A stretch of 64,000 nucleotides of DNA. Source: Uloborus plumipes (taxonomy: Eukaryota > Arthropoda > Arachnida > Araneae > Uloboridae). This document shows positions 51,309 through 62,825 of this stretch, one piece after another; the stretch's first letter is position 1, and every line of letters begins with the position of its first letter. The position numbers and the translations under genes were made by a program. A model generated the notes under the pieces. That model searched no databases. It was given only the letters and a program-made list of their open reading frames with translations, and had not been told where the DNA came from. The stretch spans positions 1-64,000 of the forward strand of contig JAXGGA010001024.1 in assembly GCA_038373865.1 (NCBI GenBank). Direction: 5' to 3'.

Positions 51309-53240
51309 ATTATAAAAACAAAAATTCGTTCTTAATACAAAATGTTGCATTAAGAACGAATTGTTAAAATGTATTTTCTTCTGCTCTTCTTCTGAAAGAA
51401 AAATGTTTTTCATTTTTTCCAAAGTATATTTTTATGGATTAAGACATACTTATAGATTTTTCAATGCAGTTATATCAAAGTATGTGAACGCAATTTAATA
51501 TTTACATTTATTGCACTAAAAATATTTGCAATTTAACTACCAATGGATTAGATCAAAACTTGTAAAATTAAAGAAATACGATAAAGCTGAAAACTACCTA
51601 AGAAGTAATTCAGACTCCGGGGGGGGGGGGAGCCCTGGAAGGATGGTTCAAAATTTGATATACTTTGAGAAAATCATGTTTTGAAAAAAAAATTTCCTTA
51701 AATGAGCTGGTCTTTTATGCTAATAAAGCAAGCAGATCCTTTTAGGAATGTAAATGTAACTTATTTGTGGAAGTTAAGGGCTCCCGTAACGTTTCTTGTC
51801 TTTTTTTATTTCAGGAATAAATTTTAAAACATCATTGTCACTAAACAGAATTTTTTTATGAAGTTTTGTATAATTACTAATATCAAGAAAAATATTGTTG
51901 ATATGAAGAATTCTTAAGCATTTTGAAGATATGATAATGATGTAAATTTTTTGTCTTCTGTTAAAGGAATTTTTATTGAAAAGGGAGTTAAACTGTCAGT
52001 GTGGTGTCCACTGCCTAAGGGTTTCTCTTCAATATTTCCATTAAAAAAGAAACAATTGCTGCATAAAAACTAACAATTGTTTGGGAAAGCTTGGAGTAAA
52101 GAAATTTGGAAAAAAAAAACAATTTTTGCAGAAGCTTTGGCAGTTACAGAAACACCAACTATTTCTAAGGACAAAATATATTTTTTGACACCTCGTTTGT
52201 CTTTTTTTCTTGGACGAAATTAGTATACAGATATTTTAAAGTGCAAACCGAAATAAGTTTTCAAAATATTCGTACTCTACGTGTAATTCCTGCATTCCGC
52301 AGTAAATATATTAAACCGATTTTATGACTAGAGGCAGTAATAAATTGTATTTAATGTTTATTACGATGAGAAAATGTCATGTAAATGTGTGTTTTGAAAC
52401 GGTTTTGCGTCGTTTGTTGCAATACAGTATGAATTTCAAAATAATTTTTAGCAACTCCCCCTAAAAGTGTAAATATTTATTGCTTGGTACAAGAATGTGT
52501 ATTTTGCCAATTTACATAATAACTAAAATTATTTATTTAAGAATTTTACAAAAAGTTAAAAAAAAGAAAAAAGAAATAAATAGGTAAAATTTAGAAACGA
52601 TTTTTTTGGGTTTAGTATTATTTCTACTGACAAGTTCTGTGTGGATAATATTTTCTGTGTAGTCAAAACTGAATTTCATTTCATCCCAAAAATGATCAGT
52701 CCCATTTTGCTCACTTTTGACATGCCTTCTCATATATCCGAGAGCTTTTGCTATGAATAAAAAAATTCTATAAAGCATGGCTTTATTTTCGAATAAAAGC
52801 CATAGAGCACCTTATATATGTACTGTATTTGCCAAAGTATAAGCAAAGATACTTTTATAAGACTTCAGCACTCAGTTACCCTATGTGCCTCTGTACATTA
52901 TATATATACATGTATCTATATATATATATAATATGTATAAAAATATAAAACATAAAATAATGAAATTTAAACATGAGTGTCTGTACATATAATATATATC
53001 ATCAAAAGAATACTTGTACAATACTGTAAGCACTTTCCACGCGAGTATTGTATTATTTATGTTACAATACGCTTAACCCAATCACAATCGCAAAAGAGCT
53101 CAAAATAATGTATATAGAGAGGAAAATATATAAATATATTTAAAGTCTATTCCAAGTTTGGGTATTTGTTTAGCCAGTACCTTTCAGTTGATCAAGAAAG
53201 TAAAATTGCGGAACTTAATTTTTCTGTTTACTAAAACATA
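51309..53240. other. AT-rich intergenic DNA
   Basis: No gene recognised. A short inverted pair (ttcgttcttaatacaaaatg / cattaagaacgaattg) lies at about 51327-51363. TATATA-rich sequence occurs at 52900-53000. Confidence 0.45.
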
Positions 53241-54576
53241 TACGAGGTGTGTTCAAAAAATAACGGGAATTTTAATTTTTTGAAAAAAATATTCATTTAT
53301 TCATCTACATTAATGTTGTCATCTTCAAAGTAATCCCCCCTCGATAATATACACTTGTACCAGCGCTTCTTCCAATCCTCGAAACGCTTATTAAATTCGA
53401 TCTTTGGGATAGCCTTTAGCTCTTTTAGCGATGCATACTTAATCTGATCTATGCTTGTAAATCGACAACCCTTTAAGGTTCTTTTTATTTTTGGGAATAG
53501 AAGAAATCACACGGAGCCATGTCTGGCGAATATGGAGGCTGAGGCATCATTACAGTATTGTTTTTGGCTAAGTATTTACGAATAAGCAATGAAGTGTGTG
53601 CTGGTGCTTTGTCGTGGTGCAAACGGAACGACTTGTCCTTCCACAAATCTTGGCGTTTTTTACGGATTGCTTCACGCAAACGACGTTGAACTTGTAGATA
53701 GTACTCCTTGTTAGCCGTTTGGCCTTGTGGCAAGAATTCATGGTGCGACTATGTCATTAAAATAAAAAAACACAGTGAGTAGAACCTTCACATTTGACCG
53801 CACTTGCCGAGCCTTTTTCGGTCTTGGCAAACCATTGTGCTTCTACTGGGATGATTGGACCTTAGTTTCGACATCATACCCGTATACCCATGTTTCGTAA
53901 CCTGTTAAAGCACGTTTCATTAATTCTGCATCGTTGTTGACTTCATTTAGTAACTCCTGGGAAACTTCCATTCGCTGGTTTTTTTTTGTTCAAAAGTCAA
54001 CAATTTTGGAACAAATTTTGCTGCTACACGTTTCATACCTAAACACTTCAAAAAAATTTGATGGCATGAGCCAATAGATATTCCAACACCATCAACAACT
54101 TCTCTTCGGCGATTGTGATTCGGCGATCGTTCATAACCATTTCGTTCACTTTTTCCACGATTTCATCGGTTGTTGATGTGCTCGAGCGTCCAGTGAGTTC
54201 ATCATCTTCAACGTCTTCACGGCCATCTTGGAAACGCTTATACCACTCGTAAACTCTTATTTTACTCATAGCAGAATCCCCAAAGGCCTTTATCAACATT
54301 TCACAAACTTTGTTACACGTAATGTCACTTTTTACACAAAATTTTAAATTATAATTCTTTGTTCCATTACTTTCATCCAACAAAAATCGCCAAACCAATA
54401 AAACACCTCTAACCTTACCTGTTGCCAACGAAAAAGTAACAATGAAAACAATTGGCAATTTTATGTTTCATTTTAAAGGTATGTCTACCAACATAACACA
54501 AAAAAAAAATTGTTAATCGGACTCTCCAAACCCGCGCAATTTAAAAATTCCCGTTATTTCTTGAACACACCTCGTA
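53241..54576 (-). mobile_element. Degenerate mariner element, 1336 bp
   Basis: TA-flanked ends TACGAGGTGTGTTCAAAAAA and, reverse complemented, TACGAGGTGTGTTCAAGAAA are typical mariner inverted repeats. The remaining minus-strand transposase lies in pieces. 54048-54458 carries the N-terminal helix-turn-helix region (VYEWYKRFQDGREDVEDDE). A middle part has stops or frameshifts. 53485-53733 carries FRLHHDKAPAHTS and PPYSPDMAPCDFF. The second and third catalytic Asp remain. The first lies in ALTGYET, where mariners have GDE, so it is lost to Tyr. The element is inactive. Confidence 0.92.
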
Positions 54577-55512
54577 TATTGTAAAAAACATTCCTATCTG
54601 CATTTTGTAAAGTTTACAGCGTAAACACTAGCAAAAGAATAAAATGCAATTATAAAAATACGAAAATATTGATACATTTACTGATTAAGGACTGAACCAG
54701 CGTTTCTTAACCTTTAGATGCTGTCGATGTCAAAAAGAGTTTTGCGGGGGGTGAAGAAAGTTTAAATTAAATACAAGAATTTCAAGAAACTTTATGTGAG
54801 ACAGTGCTTTTTTTCTTTTGAGCGATATTGAAGTTTGTCTCATATATGCTCTTTGAAACTTGCCATAACTTTGGGGGTATTAAATATTTTGTATCATAAA
54901 ATGTAAAAAAAAAGTTAGTGATTAAAAAAGTTCATTTATAAAGAAGTTTAAGAAATGCTGGATTCAAAACCTGGGTCATAGACATATATAACAAAAATTT
55001 TAAGTTTGTACTCTTATTAAATTAAATTTTATTCGAGTAAGTATGTCAAGCAAACCAATGACTCTTCCACTTTATGATGTATATAAAATCAAACCTATAG
55101 ATTGTTATTTTCGTTATTCACATCCATTGCAGGGTTATAAATACAATTCTATTGAATATTAAATCCTGTAAAAAAAGGGTGTAAAGTTTGTCTTTTAACT
55201 GTGCTTTTAATTATGTAGCAGTAGTTCAACTAATCAAAAAAAAGAAATGGCTGGATAATGTTACTTGAAATAGAATTCCAATAGTGATACTTTAAATAGA
55301 ATATTTTGCTAATAGTAACACTAAATAAAAATCAATGCGAATTTAAATTTCAATCTCCTCACTACACTTTATTGTTTTTTCGAATTGAAACAATTTACAC
55401 CGTTGTGTCACCAAAACTAGTAAATTTATTGTTATTATTCTAGAAAACTACCAGATTAGAATCTAAATAAAAAATGCGCAGTATATATAAAAGTAAACCT
55501 GCCAATAATGGG
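54577..55512. other. Intergenic DNA ending in a lone TTAA-type terminus
   Basis: At 55500-55516 the sequence TGCCAATAATGGGTTAA, read on the minus strand, gives TTAACCCATTATTGGCA, like the ends at 13912 and 26322. No matching left end was found, so this is either a truncated element or chance. Confidence 0.35.
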
Positions 55513-55515
55513 TTA

Positions 55516-55517
<2 letters not shown>

Positions 55518-55607
<90 letters not shown>
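55518..55607. repeat. (AT)n microsatellite, about 90 bp
   Basis: An uninterrupted AT dinucleotide array. Confidence 0.97.
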
Positions 55608-55609
<2 letters not shown>

Positions 55610-56984
55610 ATAAGAGGGAAAAATATTTTTTTTAAAAGTATGAATAATGAAAAAACCGCAACTGTATAATTTGAATTGCGCTTACAAATCCTAGCAAAAC
55701 ATTACATAAATGCATAGAAAAATCAGAAAAATTATAAATCATCTAATTCTCTTTCATGTATGCAAAAATAAGTTACAAAAAAATAGAAATCAATTTTAAA
55801 ATTCGTATATTTTCCAAATAAAATTCGGTAAATTTTTGTGCCAAAGCATGTGAAATATTTTTACGGATATTTAAATAGCGATTTTAAAAGTTTCTTCAAA
55901 GATTTGTAATAATTTAATCACCTTTCACTTTATAATTATCACGTGTGTTTACATGAAGTAATTGTCTTCAGATGTGAACACTGCATCATGCAAACTAAAA
56001 TTTGGTTCACGAGCTTTATTGGCACCTGCATTTTTCATCCAGTAGAGCTGTGGTTATCAACTCTACTGGATGCAAAATTTGTTTTATAAAATCCCCCCCC
56101 CCAAAAAAAAAGTGTTATGTGTAGCAGCAAAACTAACTAATTTTTCCAAAATGAAATGTAATTCAAGTGAATTAAAATACATATTCAAAGTATTCGAATT
56201 TATGAAGTTAAAGTAAAACTTTAACTGTTTAGTGATGAATTTATTTACTCTACATTTACTATATAAATCAATTATAGGTCTCATATATTTTCACAAAAAT
56301 ATTAATTGATATTTTTGAATATTATGAATTATTTCAAAATATGAAAAATTTCATCATACAGATTTCAAACTAATTAACTATGTAATAAGTATACGAACAA
56401 CCTATAGGTTTCACACCTTACCTTCACACCTCATTATAATTTTAAATGATATTTTTAATACTTATGTATTGCTATTTAAAAGTATGAGGAATCAACTCTA
56501 CGTCAAAGTTTATTGTAATGATTTAAGTATGATCCTTAAGCATTAAATAATCTCAAGAATAAAAATGAGGGATATTAAAAAAAACGGATCTATTTTGCCT
56601 ATAGCTTGCCCCTTTTCAGCGCGCAATACAAAATACTGCCACTCAAGCTCGCTTGCTAATCTTTTTACTGACTATTTGCTGTATCAGTGTGGCGTAAGTG
56701 TTGCACCATATACTGTGTAGCAATCAATGTTGTTCAAGTCAAACGCTGTTTTTCTAAGGAGAGAAAAAGACACTAATGTATTTTATCAAATACTTGATTT
56801 TCGCTTTTTATCTTCTATATTATCTCGATGGAAGCACACTATGTCCATTTGTGTACCTGGTTGTGGATTTTTGAATCAAATAAAATTTACTTTTTACTTT
56901 AATCCAGTGTCGTTAATTTATTTCATGCACCTGGGCTCCCAAGATGGTGTCTGTCAAAGTCAGGCAGTAAATGTAAAAACTTTT
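55608..56984. other. AT-rich intergenic DNA
   Basis: No recognised gene. A short hairpin-like pair (catccagtagagctgtgg ... caactctactggatg) lies at 56037-56072. Confidence 0.45.
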
Positions 56985-56988
56985 TAAT

Positions 56989-57434
56989 CGGTACTTATCC
57001 GTTAACCGGGCGCAAGCGAAAAATCAAAAATTGCCAATGTCACCAAGCGAAGCGAATGACAAATCAGTCAACAGAGCAAAAGTACACTCAATGGCTAAAA
57101 AGTATAGTTGTAAGAAATTTGTCAGAATTCTCCATTATTTAGCGATACATTATTTGGCCATTTTTCGCATGCGCTCGGCAAACGGATAAGTATTATATTA
57201 GTTAAGGATTCCAGGCTGTTGTGCCGTGGTCTGAATGGCTTTAATCCATACGTTTCGATCGCAACTGCGGCGGTCATCTTCAGTGAGTGTCGTTGATTAA
57301 TTTGGCGACTGATGCGAAATTTCGAACTGCTGCATGATTTTAAATTGAAAACGCAGCGCCCTCTACCTTCCGGCTCGGGATTGATAGATGACTGGATGGA
57401 AAGCCTTCATTCTTTTAAAACGGATAAGTAACTT
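56989..57434. mobile_element. MITE interrupted by a retroelement fragment
   Basis: The left end ACTTATCCGTTAACCGGGCG and the reverse complement of the right end, ACTTATCCGTTTGCCGAGCG, are inverted repeats that continue through CGAAAAAT. The right end is split by the insertion at 57193-57417, so the outermost bases of the MITE lie at about 57418-57434. Confidence 0.7.
57193..57417. mobile_element. Short retroelement-like insertion with 13 bp target duplication
   Basis: AAACGGATAAGTA occurs on both sides (57180-57192 and 57418-57430), a perfect target duplication. The insert contains GTTGTGCCGTGGTCTGAATG and CATACGTTTCGATCG, then GGTCATCTTCAGTGAG, phrases reminiscent of Penelope-like retroelement ends. 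No coding part is present. Confidence 0.7.
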
Positions 57435-57620
57435 TTAATCTTAACACGTTGACTGCCAAGCTGGGAAAACCTTAGCAGAACATAAGCCGGCCTAAGAACA
57501 ATGTACATGTGAGCTAGTTTAGATTTCATGGTACCTTCCCTGTAAAGCCGGAGATCTCTATTTTTTCTGGAGTGTGACATATGTTATCGAATGTGTATAA
57601 AAACAGCGAACTCCAAGCTA

Positions 57621-58219
57621 CACTGAAAAAAAAGAAAAAACAGTTGTTTTTACAGTATAATACTACCAGCAGAGGCTCCAGTTTAAAACTGTAAAATCAC
57701 AGTAATAAACTAAAGCTAGCTATTTTACCGTTTAGTACCGTTAAAGTAGCAATTTTACAGTTTATTACTGTTAAAATACTTGTAAAACGAACAAAATTAC
57801 CATAAAATTTGCTGTATTTTACTGTAAAACAAACAGTATAATACTGGCAGCAGAGATTCCAGTTTCAAACTGTAAAATGCACAGGAATACACTGGGAAAC
57901 TATAGTACACTGCAAGGTTTTTTAACACTGAGGTCGTGACGTCACCGTGATGTCAGCCTATGAAAAACGAGCTAGATAAAACGTCACAGCCTACTTGGCG
58001 AATCAGAGGAGCTCGCTAACTGCGTATGAGCTCTTATTGGCTCTGCGCGTCGTGACGTTAGTGTCAATGTAAGTTGCTGTCTAGTATAGCAATTTTACAG
58101 TTTATTACTGTAAACTGGCAATTTTAGTCTACTACTGTAAAATGAACAATTTTACAGTTTGTTACTGTAAAGTTAGCTTTATTATACTGTAAAAACATCA
58201 TCTTTTTTTTTTTACAGTG
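57621..58219. mobile_element. ACTGTAAAA-rich MITE family, copy E
   Basis: TA-flanked ends CACTGAAAAAAAAG and, reverse complemented, CACTGTAAAAAAAAA enclose many ACTGTAAA/TTTACAGT units and GGCAGCAGAGATTCCAG. It is split by the 190 bp repeat at 57901-58090. Confidence 0.8.
57901..58090. repeat. TGACGT-rich ~190 bp dispersed repeat, copy 2
   Basis: It matches 51108-51308 in order: GTCGTGACGTCACCGTGATG, CCTATGAAAAACGAGCTAGA, GAGCTCTTATTGGCTC, and AGTGTCAA before AGTTGC. Each copy is bracketed by TAGTACAC/GCTACAC on one side and TAGTATA/TAGGTATA on the other. Confidence 0.85.
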
Positions 58220-58368
58220 TAACTCGAAGTGGGCTCTATGAGTTAATCTCATATACAAGTTACATCGTAGCTTGGAAGTCAACGTGTTAAATAACATGCT
58301 TTGAATGCTAAAGAGATTCAACATTGAATGCTCAAGAGATCCAAAAATAAAACCGATTAAAGATGATT

Positions 58369-58464
58369 AATTCAGAGAAATTTACGAGCCACACCCAATG
58401 GCTTGTAATTTTCTCTGAATGTCCCCAAAAGTCTGGTCAATGTCAAACCAGACTTTTTACACAA
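58369..58464. repeat. Two adjacent hairpins
   Basis: ATTCAGAGAAATTTACGAGCC pairs imperfectly with GGCTTGTAATTTTCTCTGAAT (described as two arms at 58369-58390 and 58399-58420). A second hairpin, AAAAGTCTGGT...ACCAGACTTTT, follows at about 58427-58458. Adjacent strong hairpins suggest an RNA-level structure or a terminator-like element, but no host transcript is known. Confidence 0.55.
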
Positions 58465-59040
58465 ATGGTTCAGTATTTTTCAGTATCGACGCATGAAAGT
58501 AGTATTAACAAACGTCTTCCCTAGTTTGGGTCTTTCCACAAAGTACCTAACGCATAATTTGATACAGCAATAGGATAAGTCGTTTAAAACTGAAATCAAG
58601 TAACGTCACGAAGTGCAGCAGATAATTACATTAATATTTTTAAACGTCTCTCTATGATTCAGAAAAAACAGTACTTGATAAAAAGTCGTTGATCGTAGGT
58701 CTATGAAAGAAGAAATTTCTGGATTTTTTTAAATCTCATATTTCAGTCATGACTCCCACATTAGCTTGTTGCGTTAAGTTCTTCATACGAAGACAACCAA
58801 TTAATTACGCTTTACGGTTTTAGCTATAATTTTGGATTCTGGCAAAAATAGTTGAACTAGTTTATACCTTTGGAATTCACGTGAAACTTAAATGGTAAAT
58901 AGTTACAAATAAATATAAACAGGCAAATGTTCCTATGTATTCAAAACTAACTATATGAAATAGCAAATGACTAAGTCAAAAATAAATTTCTACAGTAACA
59001 ATTTGTTTGTCAAAAAATAGCTATATAGTACCATACCTAA
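58465..59040. other. Intergenic DNA
   Basis: Nothing recognised. Confidence 0.45.
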
Positions 59041-60694
59041 CAGTTGTATCATGGCTACCGATCCTTAAGAGGCTAGCCAGACGCACCGGAGAACAAAGGA
59101 AATCTCGTACAGGGCGAAGTTACCGTTGTCGCCGCTTGTGACGCTGATCTCCTAGTGTTGGTTTGCGCGTATTATTATTATAACAATCTGGATTTCGCTT
59201 TGCTTTTCAGTGAAAACCGCGTTATTTCTTTCAAGTGATTTTTCTATTCATGAATTATTCATCGAAACACATCCCACGATACTTGATTGCACATTAATTT
59301 CATGTGTTATTTTTTTTTGTGTGTGAATGTTGTTTTAGAGTGTCTATTGCAAAGTATTGACGAAAATCATTTTTATTCTTTTCGTAGGGCCTTTTTTTTT
59401 GTATTTTAGTTTGCAATTTAATTCACAACTAGTACTGGCGCTATAAGAACGTTGGTGTGCTCATTGTCTTCACTTAAAAATAATCTGAATCTCTGAAAAG
59501 TTGAAATTCATTCATATATTCTTTCTATTATTTTATTTTATTAAACTTTTTTTTCTTTATTTATTTTTTGAGATTCGTTAATTTTCTGTTAAATACAAAA
59601 TTTTAATAGGAAAGAAATTTGAATTGATTGGGGGGAAAATGAATTATTTGGCTGAGCTGCACATGCTAAGATTTCAAATCTGGCCTTCTTCTTTCTTTTA
59701 TTTTTCCTTCGTTCTCAGGCTATTTTCGTGGCACAAGGTTTTTCATTGGTTATTGCTTTCATTTTTATATTGCATGATTATTTGAATATATTTCACCCTA
59801 AAAAAAATAAATAAATACAAAACATTTTTTTTTCTTAAACATATGAGGAATTAAAATACAGAAGCGCCTAAGAAAACGTAAAAGTTCAATTAAAATGCAG
59901 TTAGATGCAGGCCCGTCCTTCCGAATTGGGGGAGGGGGGTCAGAGGGGGGGGTCAATTAAAATACAGTCCCCCCTGGGGGGACTGTATTCGTGGTTCGTT
60001 CTGTAAAATACAGTTCCCCCAGGGGGACTGTATTTTAATTGATCCCCCTCTGACCCCCCTCCCCAATTCGGAATTCCTCCCCCATTCGGGGGAGGGGGTC
60101 AATTAAAATACAAAACTGTATTTTAATTGACCCCCCTCCCCCAATTCGAAAGGACGGGCCTGCATCTGACTGCATTTTAATTGAACTTTTACGTTTTCTT
60201 CGGCGCTTCTATAAATGTAATTTTAGAAGAATCAGCTTTCCTTTTTGCAACTCTGGTTGAAACGAAAGTGAGGAAAATGTAATCCTTTAAATAAATGACT
60301 GTCTCTCGAATATATAAAGCTATCTTCTAAATCAGATGCAAACGTAATGTTTCACGTAAATGTAGTTTCGAAGACTGCATCTGTTATGACTTTTAAACAA
60401 TCTTTAAATTGTTTCATGTGCATTATAACTGTTTTAAAGTGTTAACACATAACAACACTATGTATTTTTATGTTTTTTTTTTTTTTTTCATGAAGACTGA
60501 AACAGTTTTACTCCTAAAAATCAAGTCTTTACACGCATGTTATTACTATAGCCGTCCTTTTAAAAAGTCGCACCGAACCCTAGGAGATCAGCGTCAAATG
60601 ACTGAAGTGGCAGAAATTGTAAGTTCCGCATGTACGCTCTTTTTCGCCCGTCTGGCTAGCCGCTTAAGGATCGCAGGTAGCCATGGTTGTATAA
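59041..60694. repeat. Large inverted pair with ~115 bp arms, 1.65 kb apart
   Basis: The left arm (59041-59160) has ATGGCTACCGATCCTTAAGA, GGCTAGCCAGACG and TGACGCTGATCTCCTAG. The right arm (60575-60694) contains the same phrases in reverse complement and in mirrored order, with diverged sequence between. It may be a long-armed transposon or an inverted duplication. The enclosed DNA holds the foldback at 59860-60210 and no gene. Confidence 0.7.
59860..60210. mobile_element. Long-armed foldback element, 351 bp
   Basis: The left arm starting AGAAGCGCCTAAGAAAACGT is matched by the reverse complement of the right end, AGAAGCGCCGAAGAAAACGT. Similarity continues inward through AATTAAAATGCAGT, GATGCAGGCCCGTCCTT and GAATTGGGGGAGG. 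Further nested palindromes (GTATTTTAATTGA / TCAATTAAAATAC; CAGTCCCCC / GGGGGACTG) fill the middle. It would fold into a strong, branched cruciform or hairpin. Confidence 0.88.
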
Positions 60695-61847
60695 AAAGAA
60701 AATTTGCTAAAAATTTTCTTTTCTTCTTAAAATACATATTTTATATTAGCCTAAATGTCTACGGTAAAAAGGGGAATTATTTATATTAACCATTTTGACT
60801 TTCAAAAAATTTTCTTGTGTTTTTCCAAGCAACTGAGAGAGACATTTATTGCAAAGAGATTACACCCCCACCTTGAGAAGTGGCAATATTTATGGCCATT
60901 TATAAGTACTTACTAGGTTTTCCTAAATCTCTTTCGTCCTCAAACTAGAAATGAGGGTAAGATACAAGAAAAGGATACTGTTAAACAAGTTGAAGATTAA
61001 ATATGAATATTATTAAAATTGTTTTTACATGCATCAATAGTGGTTCATAAATTACAACTCTAATAAAAAAGCAAAAAATGAACGAATTTGTATACTGAAT
61101 CACGTCAGTCTTTCCGATCGGACACAAAGAAGTTCCATAGCTTACAGAAAGCACATTTTTGATGATCTTTAATGATTTTTAGACTTTTTTTTAAATTTTA
61201 TTATTTTTTTAAACTTATCTCGGTGATAATAGACAAAAACTGACGTTTTTGCAAATTATTGTGTGCCACAATTATGAAAAAAGGGAAAGAGTTTTCTTTT
61301 CAAAAAATCAAGCTCATTTTTAATAATGAACAGATTTTTTTTCAATTCCTCAAGGACAAAACTTTTTTTAAAACAATTTCTTTAATTGATGTTCCCATTT
61401 GAAAACATTAGCTCTTAAAAGGTTAATATTTATAGCCCATGCATTAAGTACTCGGTTTTTCGATTCGTCGTACTTTTCTAATGTGCCAAATCCAATTCTT
61501 CGCGAGAAGTGTTTCGTAGTGAGCAAACATTGATCAAATTGTGCAAAATCTTTCACCTAAAGTACAAAAAAAAATAAATAAAATAAAATAAAAAAGAAGT
61601 GGAGCAAATAATTAGCTAAAGAAATAACTTCTTAGAAGTCTTCGCGCCTTATTACACTTGGGAAATATTTTTTAACTTGAGCTGAAAGTTTTTGCGAGTT
61701 TGTGTAATTACGAAGCTTTGAGTTTAAATAAAAAGAACGAAAGTGCTTAATTTGCTCCTGTAAAATGCAAATATCTCTGAGTGAAGGCTTTTTAGTTTAA
61801 CTGTAGATTTCGAGCTTCAAAGTTCTCCAAATTTTTACACGCTGATG
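60695..61847. other. Intergenic DNA
   Basis: No recognised gene. An AAATAAAAT microsatellite lies at about 61566-61593. Confidence 0.45.
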
Positions 61848-62340
61848 TAGATAATAAAAATTCAGTTGTCGCCGAATCTTATCCATTTAGCATTTATTTA
61901 ATCAAAAGTATGATGGCTTAAAACTATAGTGGTAAAGTTGATTTATGATATGAATTATTTCGAAAAGGGAATGAAGTATATTAGCATGAATTCAATTTTT
62001 CTCTGTTAAAATGATCTTCTAAATTCTTTCATTTCATATTTTACAAAATCTAAATGACTATGAAAATTTTACTGCAGGAGCTGTAGGTAATAAAAACGTA
62101 AAATGTAAGAATAAAAACTCAATTGTAGCCGAATCTTGTCCATTTAGTTTTTATTTAATCAAAAATGTGATGACTTAAAACTGCAAGTTGATTTATGATA
62201 TGAATTATTTCAAAAAGAAAATGAAACCTTAATTTAGTATAAAATTATATTTTTTCTGTTAAAATGCAGTTCTAGATTCTTTCATGGCATATTTTACAAA
62301 GCCTAAATGGCTAAGACAGTTTACTGCAATAGCTGATACC
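61848..62340. repeat. Two-copy tandem duplication, period 257 bp
   Basis: GCCGAATCTTATCCATTTAG at 61871 and GCCGAATCTTGTCCATTTAG at 62128 anchor two diverged units. They share TTGATTTATGATATGAATTA, TTCTGTTAAAATG and TTCTTTCAT in order. No function is suggested. Confidence 0.85.
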
Positions 62341-62716
62341 TAAATTGAACCAAATATTTATAATACACATTATCAAGCAAATTAATGTGTTGCAATAGTT
62401 AAGAAAATACGAAATGGAAAAAAGTTACATAAACGTACAAATAGTACGTTTTACAGTAGGTATAATAATAGTACAATAATTCAATAATACATTACAAAAA
62501 GATTGCAATTCATCGATGCAAAATAAACAAAGAGCCATCGCGCTGGTTAAATAGTTTCGTAGTTCTCAGAGAAAGTGTTGTTGCGCTGTTTAGTATTCTT
62601 CAAAAGTTTTTTTTAATATTCTCCAAGACTGAAATGGTTAGTAATACACATATAACCGCTTCGTCTTTTACACATTCCTACAAAAAAGTAATACAAAAAA
62701 GCGCAAGATAAAGCAA

Positions 62717-62825
62717 CCCAAGTAACACACTTTGTTTTTTAAAGGTTGTGAAAATGGCTATTAACGTTGTATCAACCGCTTAAAAACGTTTATAAAACGT
62801 TTAAAGGTTATTTGTGCTACCTGGG
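62717..62825. mobile_element. Palindromic mini-element, copy 2
   Basis: CCCAAGTAACACAC ... TTTGTGCTACCTGGG, with the core AAAAACGTTTATAAAACGTT shared with 19128-19234 and 63046-63153. Confidence 0.88.

Larger units (their letters stand above)
57445..58286. mobile_element. TTAA-bounded element with CACGTTGACT ends, 842 bp
   Basis: TTAA at 57441-57444 and 58287-58290 flanks CACGTTGACTGCCAAGCTGG and, reverse complemented, CACGTTGACTTCCAAGCTAC. The first six bases equal those of the transposase-bearing element at 30380-34362. It contains ACTGTAAAA MITE copy E, which in turn contains the TGACGT-rich repeat: three levels of nesting. Confidence 0.85.
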
